Of a stretch of 64,000 bases of DNA, positions 12,751 through 25,390 are shown one piece after another; the first letter of the stretch is position 1, and the number at the start of each line of letters is the position of its first letter. A program made the position numbers and the translations under genes. Source of the stretch: Agelaius tricolor (taxonomy: Eukaryota > Chordata > Aves > Passeriformes > Icteridae). The notes under the pieces were generated by a model that was not told the origin of the DNA, did no database searches, and saw nothing but the letters and a program-made list of their open reading frames with translations. The stretch covers positions 14,352,001-14,416,000 of the forward strand of contig JALJCS010000004.1 of the NCBI GenBank assembly GCA_023055355.1, in the 5' to 3' direction.

Positions 12751-15269
12751 AGACCTGCACAGCATCTGGCTCACCACAGAGGGTCAAGAGGTGACACATG
12801 CTAAACACTGCTGATCAAGAACAATTTCTGTTTGCTTCATTTAACTTTGAGATGGTAGAAAGCATGGGCACAGACACATGAAGTTCACAAGTTGTTAGTG
12901 AGGACATGCAATCACTGCTTGCAAAAGAAAGTTTTCAGAAGAAGGGTGGAAAACATAGGCTGTGGAAGACTACTAGTGAATGGAATGACTTGATTGAAAC
13001 TGAGCTTTGAGACAAGGCATACTTTTTCACTACCATGAAAGATGTCAGCTTGCACTTGAGGGTGGTGTGATAAGTGAAAGGTTTGTAAGAGCCTTTAGAA
13101 AACTTTCCCCACCTGACGAAGGGAAACATGAATGGTGAAACACAAGGCAGTGACAGACCAGAGCATTCCTAGAGGAAAAAGTGTGTGGGTGGTAGAAAGA
13201 GACAGAAGGTAAAGAAAAGAAAGGAGGCACAGAGGAAATATACGTAGATTGGACCAATGCAGGAAAAACAGGTCTAAGCTCAGGAATGCTAAACTGACAG
13301 GAAGTGGTCAGACAAGTCAGACAAGGAAGTGCTTTTACTATTGGGAGACAACATTGCAAGAGCCAGGAATGGGTGGGAGGGTCTGAAAATTTAGAGACCT
13401 TAGATTAAAGCAGACAGCAGACAAGGAGCTGAATCCAAATGTCATGATACAAAGAATGTTATCCAGTGAGGAGTCCTTTGCTGCACTGGAGAAGATCCCA
13501 TCATGCAGAAAAACCTAAGTGGCCAAATAAACTTTAGGGAAGTATTCCTGGCTCACCTTGTTTTGGAGGCCACAAGGCCTCTTTTCCATGTTCACTGCGC
13601 ATCAAGGTAAGGTACATAACTTATTGGTCTTGAAGTAATGGGCTAAATAATGGTCTGAGCCCATTCTAAACAACCATTAATACATTTGCTAGGAGATGCT
13701 TCATCACGTGTGTCTTATTCCTGTGTATCTCACAGCTCTTCTACAGAGCTCTGAAAGGTCTCTTCAGGCTGCTGACCACCAGTGCAGACGCAGAGGAGAC
13801 CATTGAAACTGAAAAGGAGACTTAGAGTGGAGGTGGAGCTTGACAAAGGAAGAGCTGTTTTGGTTGTCCAGTTCCTCCCCTGTTAGCCCTGCTCCCAATG
13901 GAGCCATTTCACTCAGAAGAGAAAACAGCTGTTGGACAGGTGAGAAGCCATCCTCTGCTGAGTGCCAAGGCACAGATACCAACCTCAGGAGAACTGACTG
14001 CACCAAATCACTGGGCAGATCAAGTTTTCCAGTTGTTGTCATGGCCCTGTCTAAGCCATAAGAAAGGTGCTATTGCAACCATCTGCAGCTGCATTGCAGC
14101 CTGGAGAGGTGACTGATTGGATCTATATGGAAATCAAACTGCTGGCAGGAGGTCTGGACTCAAGACAGTAAAGCAGAGAACTTAGGCTCCTTGCTCAAGT
14201 CCTAAATGTCCTGGTTCTGAAAGGCAGTGTGGGGGGGCACCCTAATCCAAACAGCATCCTTTCTGTACGAGCAAACCACCATAGCCAAAGGTTTTAACTC
14301 AAGAAGACTTTTCACTTAAAAAGCAGGGTAGAATAACCTTGACAGAACTGAAAGGACAAGCACACAAAGACTATGAAGATTATGAAGACAGATGGCTGTC
14401 CTTCAAGAAAATGTCCCGAGGGAATCTGAACATTATCTTAAGGCCCTGCCAGCTACCCAAATTCAACTGCAGATTTGCATGGCAGCAAGCTTCCTGGGAA
14501 ATGAGACAGCAAGTACAGCTGTATTACTACTGCTTTCCCTGCCTCAGGATGCAAACTCTGGATTTTTTTTTCTCTATTACAGTCCACATATGATGTTTTC
14601 TGTGAGTGTTGATAATTTAGCTCACTTGTGCTGTAACCAATATTCAATTATTCAAATAAATAATGGTAGAAAATCTAGATCTGATTAGCTGCAGCCAGAT
14701 TCAGCTCAGGTAGCCGTGCTGTCTTACTCCTCCTGAAAGTTACTGTGGCAGATTACAGATTCCATTTAGTACCATCAAGTTTGCCCTAATGGGTATGTGG
14801 TGATACTGTCATAACTACTTCCTTATCACATTGAGTACTGAAATAATTTCATTCCATTATAACATAGTCAGTCAAAATCTATTCTTGTTCCTCTTTCCTC
14901 TGAAGGATTTTTGTTATTAATTCCAAGTAACCAATTATACTTGTGCAGATCAGTGCAAAATTGCTTTACCTCTTTAGCTCTATCAACTCACAGAGAAGCA
15001 GGGATAATAAAGAATATTTAGCAGCTTATGAAAGAAAGCCTGAAAGCTTTTTATTACAAATTACGTTTCATATAAATTCATGATAATCCCTGTCATGAAT
15101 CCTCTTTCAGAAAAGCACTACAGCAAGAATATAACTAAAAGTGAGCCAATAAGCCCACACAAATTTGAGATTGCACTCAAGCACCCACTAAATTTATTGA
15201 CACATTCACTTCCATGTTTCCCCCTGTGTCTTTATAAAGTTTTTCTGAAGGAGAATGGACTTCAGCATG

Positions 15270-15295
15270 GTGCCTTAAGTGTTAAGGCACTTAAG
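15270..15295. other. Two overlapping mutually exclusive stem-loops
   Basis: GTGCCTTA (15270-15277) pairs perfectly with TAAGGCAC (15283-15290) across a 5-base loop. CTTAAGTG (15274-15281) pairs perfectly with CACTTAAG (15288-15295) across a 6-base loop. The arms overlap, so only one hairpin can form at a time. No function is known. Confidence 0.6.
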
Positions 15296-18004
15296 CCTGA
15301 AGTTCCTTTAGTCTTGTTGAAAGCAAGATTTACCCACTGAAATAACTCATGTTAAATAAATTTGCAAGAGGAGGCTGTGTCTGCAACATTTCCTTGAAAA
15401 ATTTTAAATGTCCAGTCCAGGATTCTTAGGCACCCATTAATTTGTCTCCTACAGCATACTCTGCAGTGAAAAATATATAGGTTACTAATTCCACAATGAA
15501 ACAAGCTTTCATGGACTTTGAAGCACATCTTCAAAGTCATTAAGGACACGTTTCCTCCCCATGCTCCCATCCCCAAAGCACAGAAGGCTATTGGTTGCTT
15601 TCCTTGTGGCAATCTGCTTCAGGGAGGTGGTCATGAGAGGAAGCCTCTGGAATTGTGAGGCATGAAAGGGATGTGCTAAACCTGAAGGCAATGGAAGCTC
15701 AATCTGTTCAACCAGCCTGAGGACCCTGGGTGGTGGGGAAGAGCAGAGCAGCAGAGATTAGCTTTTAAGATATAATTGTAGCCTTGTCACAAGCTCTGAC
15801 ACAGACTAGTGCAGAAATGTGCCTTCAGTTCTGAGTTGAAGATACAGCAAAGGCAACTTCTCTAGAAAACACAAAGGGTTGCTCACAGAGTGCCAAATAT
15901 CTCCTTGATATCTGTGATAAGAAAGAATTACAAGAAAGGACTCTCAATAGACAGACAGATAGGAAGATAAGCAAAGAACAAGAATAAGCATTCTCATTAA
16001 AGACAGTTTCCTTTCTAATGCACTCAATTTATTTGTCAGTTTACCTGGATATTTGTATTACACCAGAGATTTCCATGGCCTTTGATTTTTTACCTTTCTT
16101 TAAATTTAAAATTTCCTGTACAATTCAAAATAAAGTTTTGAAATATAACTTGTAGGCAAGAAGACAGGCTTTAATTCTTTTGCTGTTAAAAATAATACCT
16201 CAACTTGAAATGTGTCAGTTTCCTTGGAAAAAGGTATGATAAAATCTCAGACAGAGCTGTTAGGTCCCTTATGCAGGTTCTGCGAGATGATTGAGTCTTC
16301 TGTCCTCCTTGGGAATTGATCATTGAGACCAGAGAGAAAAATTCTCTCAGGGTGGCTGCAGAGGGAAATTTTGACTGTGTTATCCACCAGCACAGCAATG
16401 GGACATATTGTTTTGAAGAATACAGAGTTACCACCTCCCTGTTTGGAATTTCTCTCTCCAGAGAACAGTGGTGTAGAGAGAGAATATTAGGTTATGCCTT
16501 GCTCATAACAAGATCCTTTGGATTCTTTAAGCAGGGTCCTTTAATTGCAAACTGTCAAAGCCCTTAGAATTCCTATCAAAGAAAGAGCTTTCTGTAGCAA
16601 GGGAACCTTTTCTCATTTCCCTCCCTAATTTCCTGCCTGGAGGTATGAAATTGTCACTGTTTATAGTGCTGCTTGAGAATGAGTGTGTGTGAAGTGGCAC
16701 TCAGGGAAATCATACTTGTGACAGTAAAAAGACAAACAAGAATGGCCTAGAAAACGTGACCAGTAGGGCAAAGTGGAAAGATTTCAGGTTGCCTAGCCTG
16801 AAAGAATTTTTTTTTTCATAACTGTGTAGTGTAGTCCTGGTGGGACTGACTCCCACAGGCTTCAAAAGATTGCGTGATGTGTCAGGAGCAGTCACATTAG
16901 CAGAAAGCAGCCTGGTGTCCTCAGTGAACCCTGCCCAGGACCTCTGTGAACTGCTGCAGATGGCAGCTGTGACTGCAGAGGAGCAAATTCTTACACCCAG
17001 ACCAGTCCTGACAGTCTGCTCTCTTTCCCCTGCCCTCACTCCTGCCATTTCTTCCACTGCCTGCATTAAAAGGTGTGCAGTAGTTCACCTTGGGCTCACT
17101 GACAAAGTTTTGCAGCAAAACTTCAGAAGTTCCTGCAAGAGAATTGGAATGCTGTATGTTACATCTGCTGTCAATTCAGGCTTTTTAAAAAATGAATACA
17201 GTAGTATATTTGTTGCAATAGAAAGGACTACCTTTGTTCTATCAACAATACTGTTTGTTCTGACATGTATTTTTCACCTGCTAATCTTATTTTATTTAGC
17301 TGTTGTTTCTTCAGTTAAGATGTATTTTAATGTGCTGGTACAGTAATGCCATTTAATCAGTTTCTGTTCTCAAGAAACATCAGAGAGGACTACACAGTAA
17401 ACACGTTACTGTACCAGACAGTTTTCAAATGTTTATGAAAAGATTGAAGTTTTTTTCACTTAAAAAGAAATACATGAAAACAAGCATAACATTATTTTTC
17501 TAGCCTCTAAAAAACAGTCTAGTAACAACCATTGCAGAAAAATAAAATGTGTTCTTGTTGAGAATAAATGGCACATTTTCTCCAGCAGCTGATTTCTACA
17601 ATCTGGTTATAAATCTGTCAAAAATCAGATTTATAATGGAATGCTAACAGATTCTGGGCAGTTGCTCTGCTAATAGAGCCACTTTCATACTCATGTATTC
17701 ATGCATATACTGACATGCAGAAAGGATGGATTTGCAGGAATGAGAAAATGGTTCAGCAGTCTGATCAGGACAAGACAGGCCCTGAGTGAAGGAGAACATG
17801 CAGTCCAGATGAACATCATACTTTCTACAGAAAGCAAAGATTTTTGTCCAGCTAAGGGAGGAAATGTGGCAACAATGCATGCAGCCACCCAGCCAAAAGA
17901 ACTGCACTATGTACACCTAGCAATTGCCTTTCCAGCATAAAGCAAGTTGGTAAGGCAGTCCTATCGCTGGTCCTTGCTCTTCAGTTCTAAAAGGGATTCT
18001 TTGC

Positions 18005-18175
18005 TGGTATGGAGCATCTCATGTATACAAGGAAAAGCTGAAAGAACTGAGTTTGCTCAGCCTGGAGAAGAGAAGGCTTCAGGGTGACCTAACTGTGGCC
18101 TTCCACTACCTGAAGGGAGCCTACAAGAAAGATGGAGGCTCAGCTTTCTTCTGCAGACCGGGCCTAATCTTTAAG
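18005..18175 (+). mobile_element. CR1 LINE fragment (ORF2 C-terminal scrap)
   Basis: The plus strand encodes a stretch resembling the C-terminal part of CR1 reverse transcriptase ORF2: EKLKELSLLSLEKRRLQGDL, then TVAFHYLKGAYKKDGG. This corresponds to the well-known family segment Leu-Arg-Glu-Leu-Gly-Leu-Phe-Ser-Leu-Glu-Lys-Arg-Arg-Leu. It is truncated at both ends, lacks a clear CR1 3' tail, and runs antisense to NRG1. It is dead as an element. The boundaries are approximate, as I could follow similarity only by eye. Confidence 0.82.
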
Positions 18176-18950
18176 GTTCCTTACAGAAAACTGTTAGTGC
18201 ATGTGGTACCCTACCAGTGACCTTCCAAGCACTCCATCTGCTCACAATTTTTTGAGCGATTTGGTATATTTTCATTAGTTAATGTTAAGGTGGGTTTGTC
18301 TTTAAATCTTCTTTCAGTCTACAGCTGAACTGTTATGGTTTCTCAACTGACCCATCTGTTTTGTAGTGCCACGAGGCGTACATTTAAGAAAGAAATCTGT
18401 GCTAATGGGGACCTCGAGTATCAAATGTGTCACTGCCTCTTGCAGGTGACTCAGGAAACTGCTGTCCACCACCCTGCAAGAGAGACCCTGGGGATTTCCC
18501 TCATCTCATTGCTTGTCAAACAGCATTATTCCATGGGTTTCAGCCAGCAATTTAACAAAGCCCAAAAGATAACCCAAAGTCTGGAAGAGAATAGAACACC
18601 TGAGCCCAGCAAAACTCAGTGTTATTCACACCAAAAAGCAGAATGTGTTCCACGTATTACAGTTACTGGGTAGATGTACCAATCTAAGGACAGAAAGAGA
18701 GAAGCTCCTGAAAGTCTTGAGGACAGGACAGAAATTTTGCACAAATCAGTGAAAAGGGAAGCTACCAAGTGTTCAGGGCCAACATCACAGGTGAATGCTT
18801 GGTAAAGACAGCAGTGGAGCTCTCCTGAGGATAGAGAGGATGCAGGTTTTTTCTTGAATAGTATCTTCTAATATGAGGTAAAACAAGAAGATCAAAAGTC
18901 AGAGCTCTTTTAAAATCCTGGGCCAATCTTAAAAAACCCTGAGTTTAGTT

Positions 18951-18955
<5 letters not shown>

Positions 18956-18995
<40 letters not shown>
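18956..18995. repeat. (TA)n dinucleotide microsatellite, about 20 units
   Basis: A pure alternating T-A run of 40 bases, flanked on the left by TTTAGTT units. It is likely length-polymorphic and can extrude as a cruciform. Confidence 0.95.
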
Positions 18996-19000
<5 letters not shown>

Positions 19001-22000
19001 TTCAATAATTCACTAGATATTTTTATTGTTTTGTTGATAAGCCTTTGAGCTTATCTTGTATTGCAATCCAAACAGTTAGACTTTCCCTTTTTCCTTCTGA
19101 GTGAAAGCTAAAATGTAGCTTGAAGAAGGAAATAATTTTTGAAGGGATTCTGTCTATGTTGTGTGCTGTTGCAGTAATTCAGCATTTTACCATAGCCAGG
19201 AAAACATTGCAATCCATTGCAAACTGCCTGTAAATATTGCTTTCAAAGGTTCCTTGGCTGCTGTACCCCATAATGTTGCAGGTTGAACTGCAAGGAGCAC
19301 ATTACCAGCCTGTGAAAGGATAAAGGATTTAGTAATGGCAATTTTTTGTTATTCTTACAAATTTTTAAAGAAGGTTGAGCCTTTTAACAGGGCAAAACTA
19401 GTAACTGGTTGATTTTCTCCAGGGCTGGAAAGAGTGCGGGGGAAAGGACGAGGATGCCAGCCTGGCATGTGTGACAGTCCTGTGGCTGTGCCCAGACATC
19501 ACATTTCTGTGCTGCCAGAGCTGCTGCTGTTGGCACAAGGCTGCACCTGAGACTGTGGGAGATGCTTTTGGGGAGTGGTGCCTCTTCCCTTTCTGCTGTC
19601 AGCCCTCTCCTGCAGCCTTCCTTACCAATCTTCAACCTGCAGAAACTCAGCAAGCTTCCTGGCACAAAGATCTCAGTAAACATAAGTTGAGAACATCACT
19701 TCTAGCCTAAACCTGTGTTTTAGAGGATGCATTTCCTTGCTGGAAAATGACTTCAAGGTCAGTGAAGACAAGTCAAATTTGAGTATGTCAGGCAAAACAG
19801 AATGACTTTTCTTTCTTCAGGGTGATTCTCTTACAGCCAACCAAAGCTGACTTCATGTCTTCTCCAACTTTCCTCTTGTATCAGAGGCCTGTGTCAGCTG
19901 TCTATCTTATTTAATCTTGGTCAGCAGGACACAGATAGTGCTGTGGCAGACATTGCTGTCTTCGTCCACTTACTCAACATCGCTTCGTTCCACCAAAGCC
20001 TACATTTTGCTAGTGGCAGCTGCCACATCGTGGAGGTAATGAAAGCCCTGGGTTGGTAATATGCCAGTGGTGAGCTAAGTCACATGGCTTGTGCAATCTC
20101 TTACTCTCACAGTGCTGTAGATGTGACCTCTGGATGCCATTAATTTTCCATGGCCTTTATGAAACTGACTGAATGGGATGAAATTGCATTTTGCTGTGCA
20201 AGGAGTCTGCTTTGAGACAAAAGGGCAAACAGTCCAGGAGAATTTATCTGCCAAAGTCACTTATGACTTGAATGAAATAAGAAACTGATGCCACTAAGGG
20301 AGGGGGAAGGGAGATAGAGACATTTTCTCTCTGATGTTTTTGCATGATTTCTCTGCCTTTATTTACATGTACCAATGAAGAGTGGTCCTTGGAGAAGTTT
20401 TCTTTAATGCCTTAATGCTAGAAGCAGCTCTTCAAAATAAATAGTATGAGACAGTGCTGGCATGGAAATGAGTAAATTTGAGCATCTAGATGAAAATTTT
20501 CCTTTTTAGCTAGGGATGAAAACAAAGACTAGATTAGAACACGCACATGTGGGAAAAATAAGTCTAAATCAGTGGATGATAGCTCTGATTAAGGAGTTGA
20601 CTAATGGAAAAATGAATTCACAGATAATAAACTAAGAGTGATATGAAATACATTTGCTTAACTACTTTTTTTTCTCCTTGCTTTGGTCTGTTAGCTCTAT
20701 GTGGTCTTGCAGAAATTTACTGTGGCATAGAATCTTCCCTTCATTACTCATGATGATCAGAAGAAATGTGGATATCAAAGAGATATCCATTAAGAGATGA
20801 TGCTAGAAAAGAATAAATGAAAAAAAACCCTTTTTATATTTTGCAAAACTAGAAATAGGCTCAAGGAGTCCAATGAACATATTAAACAATTTTGTGCTTC
20901 CAAAAGCACAAGGAACAATTTTTTGGTTCTTGAGTTTTATTTCCTAACTAGTAATCAAAGCAAAAAGAAAAGCTTCAAAAAATCAATGGACATCAGTTAT
21001 GAAGAAGGAGATCACAAGGAGAATGTTTAATATTTTAGAAAGGATTTGAAAATGAACAATTTGGAAAAGGAGTTGGATCAATATTTATTTCCCTACTTTC
21101 TTGAAAAAGAACAGGAAGACTGACAGTCATAATTTTTGCTGCAAGGAAACAATTTTGCTTATGAATTTGCTCTAAATTATGGTGAAATACACTACATGAA
21201 ATATTGGCAAAAAAAGGAAGATATATAAAGCTTTGAACTGAATAATTATAAAAATCTTTTAGGTATATTGTCAGGCACCTTTTGTCTCTATCAGAGAGGT
21301 GCAGTATATGCTGCTTGTGTCATGAACATCATTACCTCTATCTGAAAAGAAATACCAATTTTTCAAGAAATTCTATCAAAAATGCTTTCCCTCCTCTTCC
21401 CCCCCCACCCCCAACCTTGTTTTAGTGTTCAGTAGTCGAGATAGTCAGAAAGTTGTTCTCCTAAAAAAAAAGATAGAAGCATTTTGCTATGGCATACTGC
21501 TGGTTTTGGTTAGACCAACTTGAGAAACTGAACTGATCCTATCTTGAAGCTACCTTGAATTAGGGAGTCCAAAACTGGAGGTACCTAAAAAATCAACAGT
21601 CTCTTCCTAAATTCTGAGTTTAAATGGCAACAGTATAAGCTCCTAGTAGAATTAGGAGTCTGTTGTCTTATAACTGAGATCAGTGTTTGGCCCAAAGTCA
21701 ATAGCAGACACATTTTACTAATGAGGGAGAACAGGATGCCATTCATTAACTCCCATCTTTCACACATATTCAGTGTGATCTGGAGGAGTGTATCCCATTG
21801 AAAAAGAAATGGAAGAAGCTATCACTTTGAGATAAACCAGGAAAAAGCAATTTTCAGGGTTTTATCTGTAACTGCTTGAAATTTGCTAACTAGACTGTTT
21901 CCAGTCTCAAAAAGCATTATGGCTACCTAAAATTGTACTTCTGACTCCACACAGAACTGAAGTCCAAGTCTGGCTCTCACTGTTGCAACAGTGGACCTAT

Positions 22001-24239
22001 GAAGCACATGTACCATTTCATTACCATTTAACACTTACCCTTTCTGTTTTCAGATCCTTTTACCCTCTACCCGATAGTTTATTTTAGGCTATGTCAAACC
22101 AGCAGTCCATTCTGTCTGTCTCTGTTTCTTGTCACAATTTTCCCTCTAGCCATCCCTACAGCCCTTCTCTTCACCAGCTGAAGCCACTTCTCTTTCTCCT
22201 CCCTTCCCCTCAGCATGCCCTTGGAGCAGTGGCCCTACAGGAGGCAAGGACAGGAGAAGTGTCTGTGGGGTGTCTCTGTCATTCGTGCACACCCTGACAA
22301 ACGCTGGCCTGCTCCTGCCCATGCCAGCCAGATGTGCAGCAGCCAGAGATGTGCTGGGATGGCAAAGGGACAACTTCTCTGCAGCCAACATGAACAGGGC
22401 TGTCCTCTTTCCCTACCTGCAGGTATGTGTCTGTCTGGAAGGAAGGAGAAGTGAGTAATCAGGTCTAGAAGAGAGGCTGGGAGACAGTTTATGTGTGGGA
22501 GAAGGCTCGACACAGTAACCAGACCCATCAGTAATTGCATCCCCTGCATGTTCTGGTGTGCCTGGCTCCTCTCCTAGACTGACTGCTCTCTTGAGACAGG
22601 TCTGGTTATATCTTGATACAGAACATGCCCATGGTATTAAATAAAGAGTTACAAAGAAAAGCCTCAGTTCAGCTACTTAGTCTGAAAAAAAAGGTATTTT
22701 AGAGCTTATTGCTCTGGATTCAAACTTGGAGATTCAGCTTTTCTGTGTATTTTTTTTTTCTGAGCACTTATCTAGGCCTTTCTGGATTTTCAGTAGAGAG
22801 CAGAGAGTGACAGACCCATTATGAGAGGAAATGACCAAGCAATAGACCTCAAAGGAAGACAGGCAATTATTTCAGCTAATTCCAGCAATGAAGTAAGCAA
22901 GCTGAAGAAAGAACCATCCTTTCTCAGTCTGTTAAATAATAAACTTAATTAGATTTTGGGCTTCAACCCTATGCAAAACCTGGCACAGACAGCCTGCTTA
23001 AAGCACTACCTTGATGCAACATGCACACATACGTTCCCAAAGGTGCACAAGGAATACCCATTGGTTTGCAAAGGGACTGAATCTCAGTCTCAGAGGCTTT
23101 CAAATGCCTTGAAAAGCCCCATCCAGAGTCAAACTTCAGTGAGTAGATCTGGAGAAGCTCAGATCACCTGGTCCTGCTGTGTTCAGTGCCAAGCTACAGT
23201 CAGCAGAGCTGTGGGAGCATCCTCTGACTGTGTGGTAATGCCAGCCCTGCTCATCAAGGACAGAAATTTCCCAGACATGCCAATCTTTCCTGCCCCTCCT
23301 GCTAAAACACAACCAGCTCAGTGCCAGGTTTTGTGCTCTGCTCCAGCTCTGCACCAGCTACCCATGGAGCTGATTTTACTATCTGATCAAATCATGTGCT
23401 GGTTCAGCCTGTGCTTTCACACATTGCAGCCTACACAGTGCAGCTTAGTAATGCTCCTTCAGTCCCTCCCCAGTTATGATACAATGTCATTTTGTGAGAT
23501 CGTCTTCTCCAGAATTCTTTTAAATATTGAACAAAATTTACACTTACAGCAAACAAGCATGAATGCAGATCATGTCTGCCACCCACAATCATTTTACAGT
23601 GACCTCACAAGAAGTGGGATCTCAAAAAGTGGGATCTCATTCAGATCAAGCAAATCAAGTGAAATTTTCCAGCTGGTGGCATGCATAGAGGCAATGGTCT
23701 GTTGAGTGAGAGAGTCCAATGTAAATTAAAAACTACAAGAGATTATTAGCTCACAGAATTAAAGGCAAGATACTTATGTGAAAACATAAGGAAAAAAGTA
23801 GAAAATGTATCTCTGACCATTACAGTACATCCGCAATTATGATTTTATACTTTCTAAAGAGCATGTTCAGCCACTAAGCTTACAGCCAATTTGTAAAGCA
23901 GACTTCAGTGTTCTAAATATTTGTTTTGAAGGATCAGCAAACCCTGAAAAGGAAAAAACATATATGGGAAAGAGTGCTTATGGATCCCAAGACTTACAGA
24001 TCTTCAGATCCTTTATGTATGACTATGATGCTATTTTTGTCCCTTGGAGTGCTTAAACTCCTATGTTTGGTTTCCTGCCTTCTAAATATAATGTCTGCAA
24101 AACTTTTCTTAAATGAAAGATTGCACTTCCAGGTGGACATTTAAGCATATGGAAACACATATCACATGCAATTCCCAGTTTCCTGCTCATGAGTCTGGAT
24201 CAATTCCCTCATTCCTTAGAATCAGCACATTACCACATT

Positions 24240-24255
24240 AAAAAAAAAAAAAAAA
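24240..24255. repeat. Poly(A) run, 16 bases
   Basis: A homopolymer A tract; no retroelement body is recognised to its left. Confidence 0.9.
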
Positions 24256-25344
24256 GGTTTGGCTAGATTTTATTGAACATATTCCAGAATTCAGCTTTGC
24301 CCTTGACTCTGTCTCTATTTAAATATTTCTTCAATTAAATAATGATCTCATACAGTATATTTTTTCATAGGTGTTGAGTATGAACAGCTTTCACTGAAAT
24401 CAAAGGCACTGGCAAGTGTTTATTACTTCTGTTTAATTAATCTTCTATGTTTTTTTTCAGACATTCATGCACAACAGAAATCTCGCATGGCAGTAGTAGT
24501 TGGCAGCTCTGAGTGAAAGAACAATGATTTATGGGATGGATGGCACATTGCCAAAGGCTTGCAGGCCCTTGATGTCAAGCACTGCTTTTGGATATCTGAG
24601 CTGATCAATGAATTTGGGCACCTGAGCATGTGAGTACCCAGCTGGACTAACTGCAACTGCCCTCATCGCCCTTTCTTAAAATGAGGCTGCATTGCAGTGA
24701 GAAGCATGCTAACAGCTCTTCTATTTTCCTTCTCTTTCTTCTTATTTCCGTGTAGCTCCCTGTGGTGACACTAAAAGTACATGGAGGTAAAGAATCTAGG
24801 GACATTTTATAGTTACAGTACATCCAGACTCTCTAGCCTTTTCTAAGGTTTCTTTGAGGATACAAATGCTTATGCTGGGATTACTATCAGAATTTCTTCT
24901 TCCAACACATTAACAACCCCACAAAAAACCCTCCTTGTAACTGCATGCAGCTATTTCAGAATAGATAAAATCTGGGCTTGATCTCCTCTACTGCACAAAA
25001 CTCTAGGCTGTGTGCTCTCTTTGACAGCACTGGAGTCTTAAGGGAAGAAGGAAATTTTTCTGCCATACACGACAGATGAGATACTGCTAAAACCAGATGA
25101 AATAGTGGCTGGGAAGAGACAACCTCATTTCTCTTGGGAAGCAGCAGAAGCAGATGAAACTGTATCTTTCCTCCACCTGCCTTCTTTTTTTCATAAGCCT
25201 CTGTGGAGGAGCCCTCAAAGTGATGAACAAATGTGTACAAGGATGGGGTGGAAGGGAAATCCAATTAGACCAAAATCCTATTCCATCCATTGATGGTCCA
25301 AGGTGCTGTTGGGAAGGCATGGGACTTGCAAAATAGGTCTGGAG

Positions 25345-25390
25345 TCTTCCTCCTCCTCCTCCTCTTTCTCTTTCTCTTCCTCTTCCTCTT
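25345..25390. repeat. Polypyrimidine tract (TCC/TTC-rich)
   Basis: Forty-six bases contain only C and T on the plus strand, with a TCC core followed by CTTT and CTTCCT units. It is impure and probably decayed. The NRG1 sense strand is all purine here. Confidence 0.88.

Larger units (their letters stand above)
7323..18004 (-). other. NRG1: NRG1 large upstream intron, proximal part
   Basis: No exon is recognisable here on either strand. The acceptor for the EGF exon (TTATCTTTTGCAG) occupies its left end. The stretch is AT-rich, CpG-poor sequence with many short chance open frames. Exceptions are a small CpG cluster (12670-12750) beside an A-rich tract (about 12617-12663) and a pair of overlapping stem-loops (15270-15295). 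I specifically looked for the type III cysteine-rich exon and the Ig/spacer exons and did not find them. Confidence 0.8.

Noticed and set aside
21399..21412. C8-A-C5 tract as a sense-strand G-quadruplex motif
   Set aside because: It provides only three separable G tracts of three, one short of the motif.
21978..21993. Perfect 16-bp palindrome CACTGTTGCAACAGTG
   Set aside because: About one 16-bp palindrome is expected by chance in 64 kb, so it is not notable alone.
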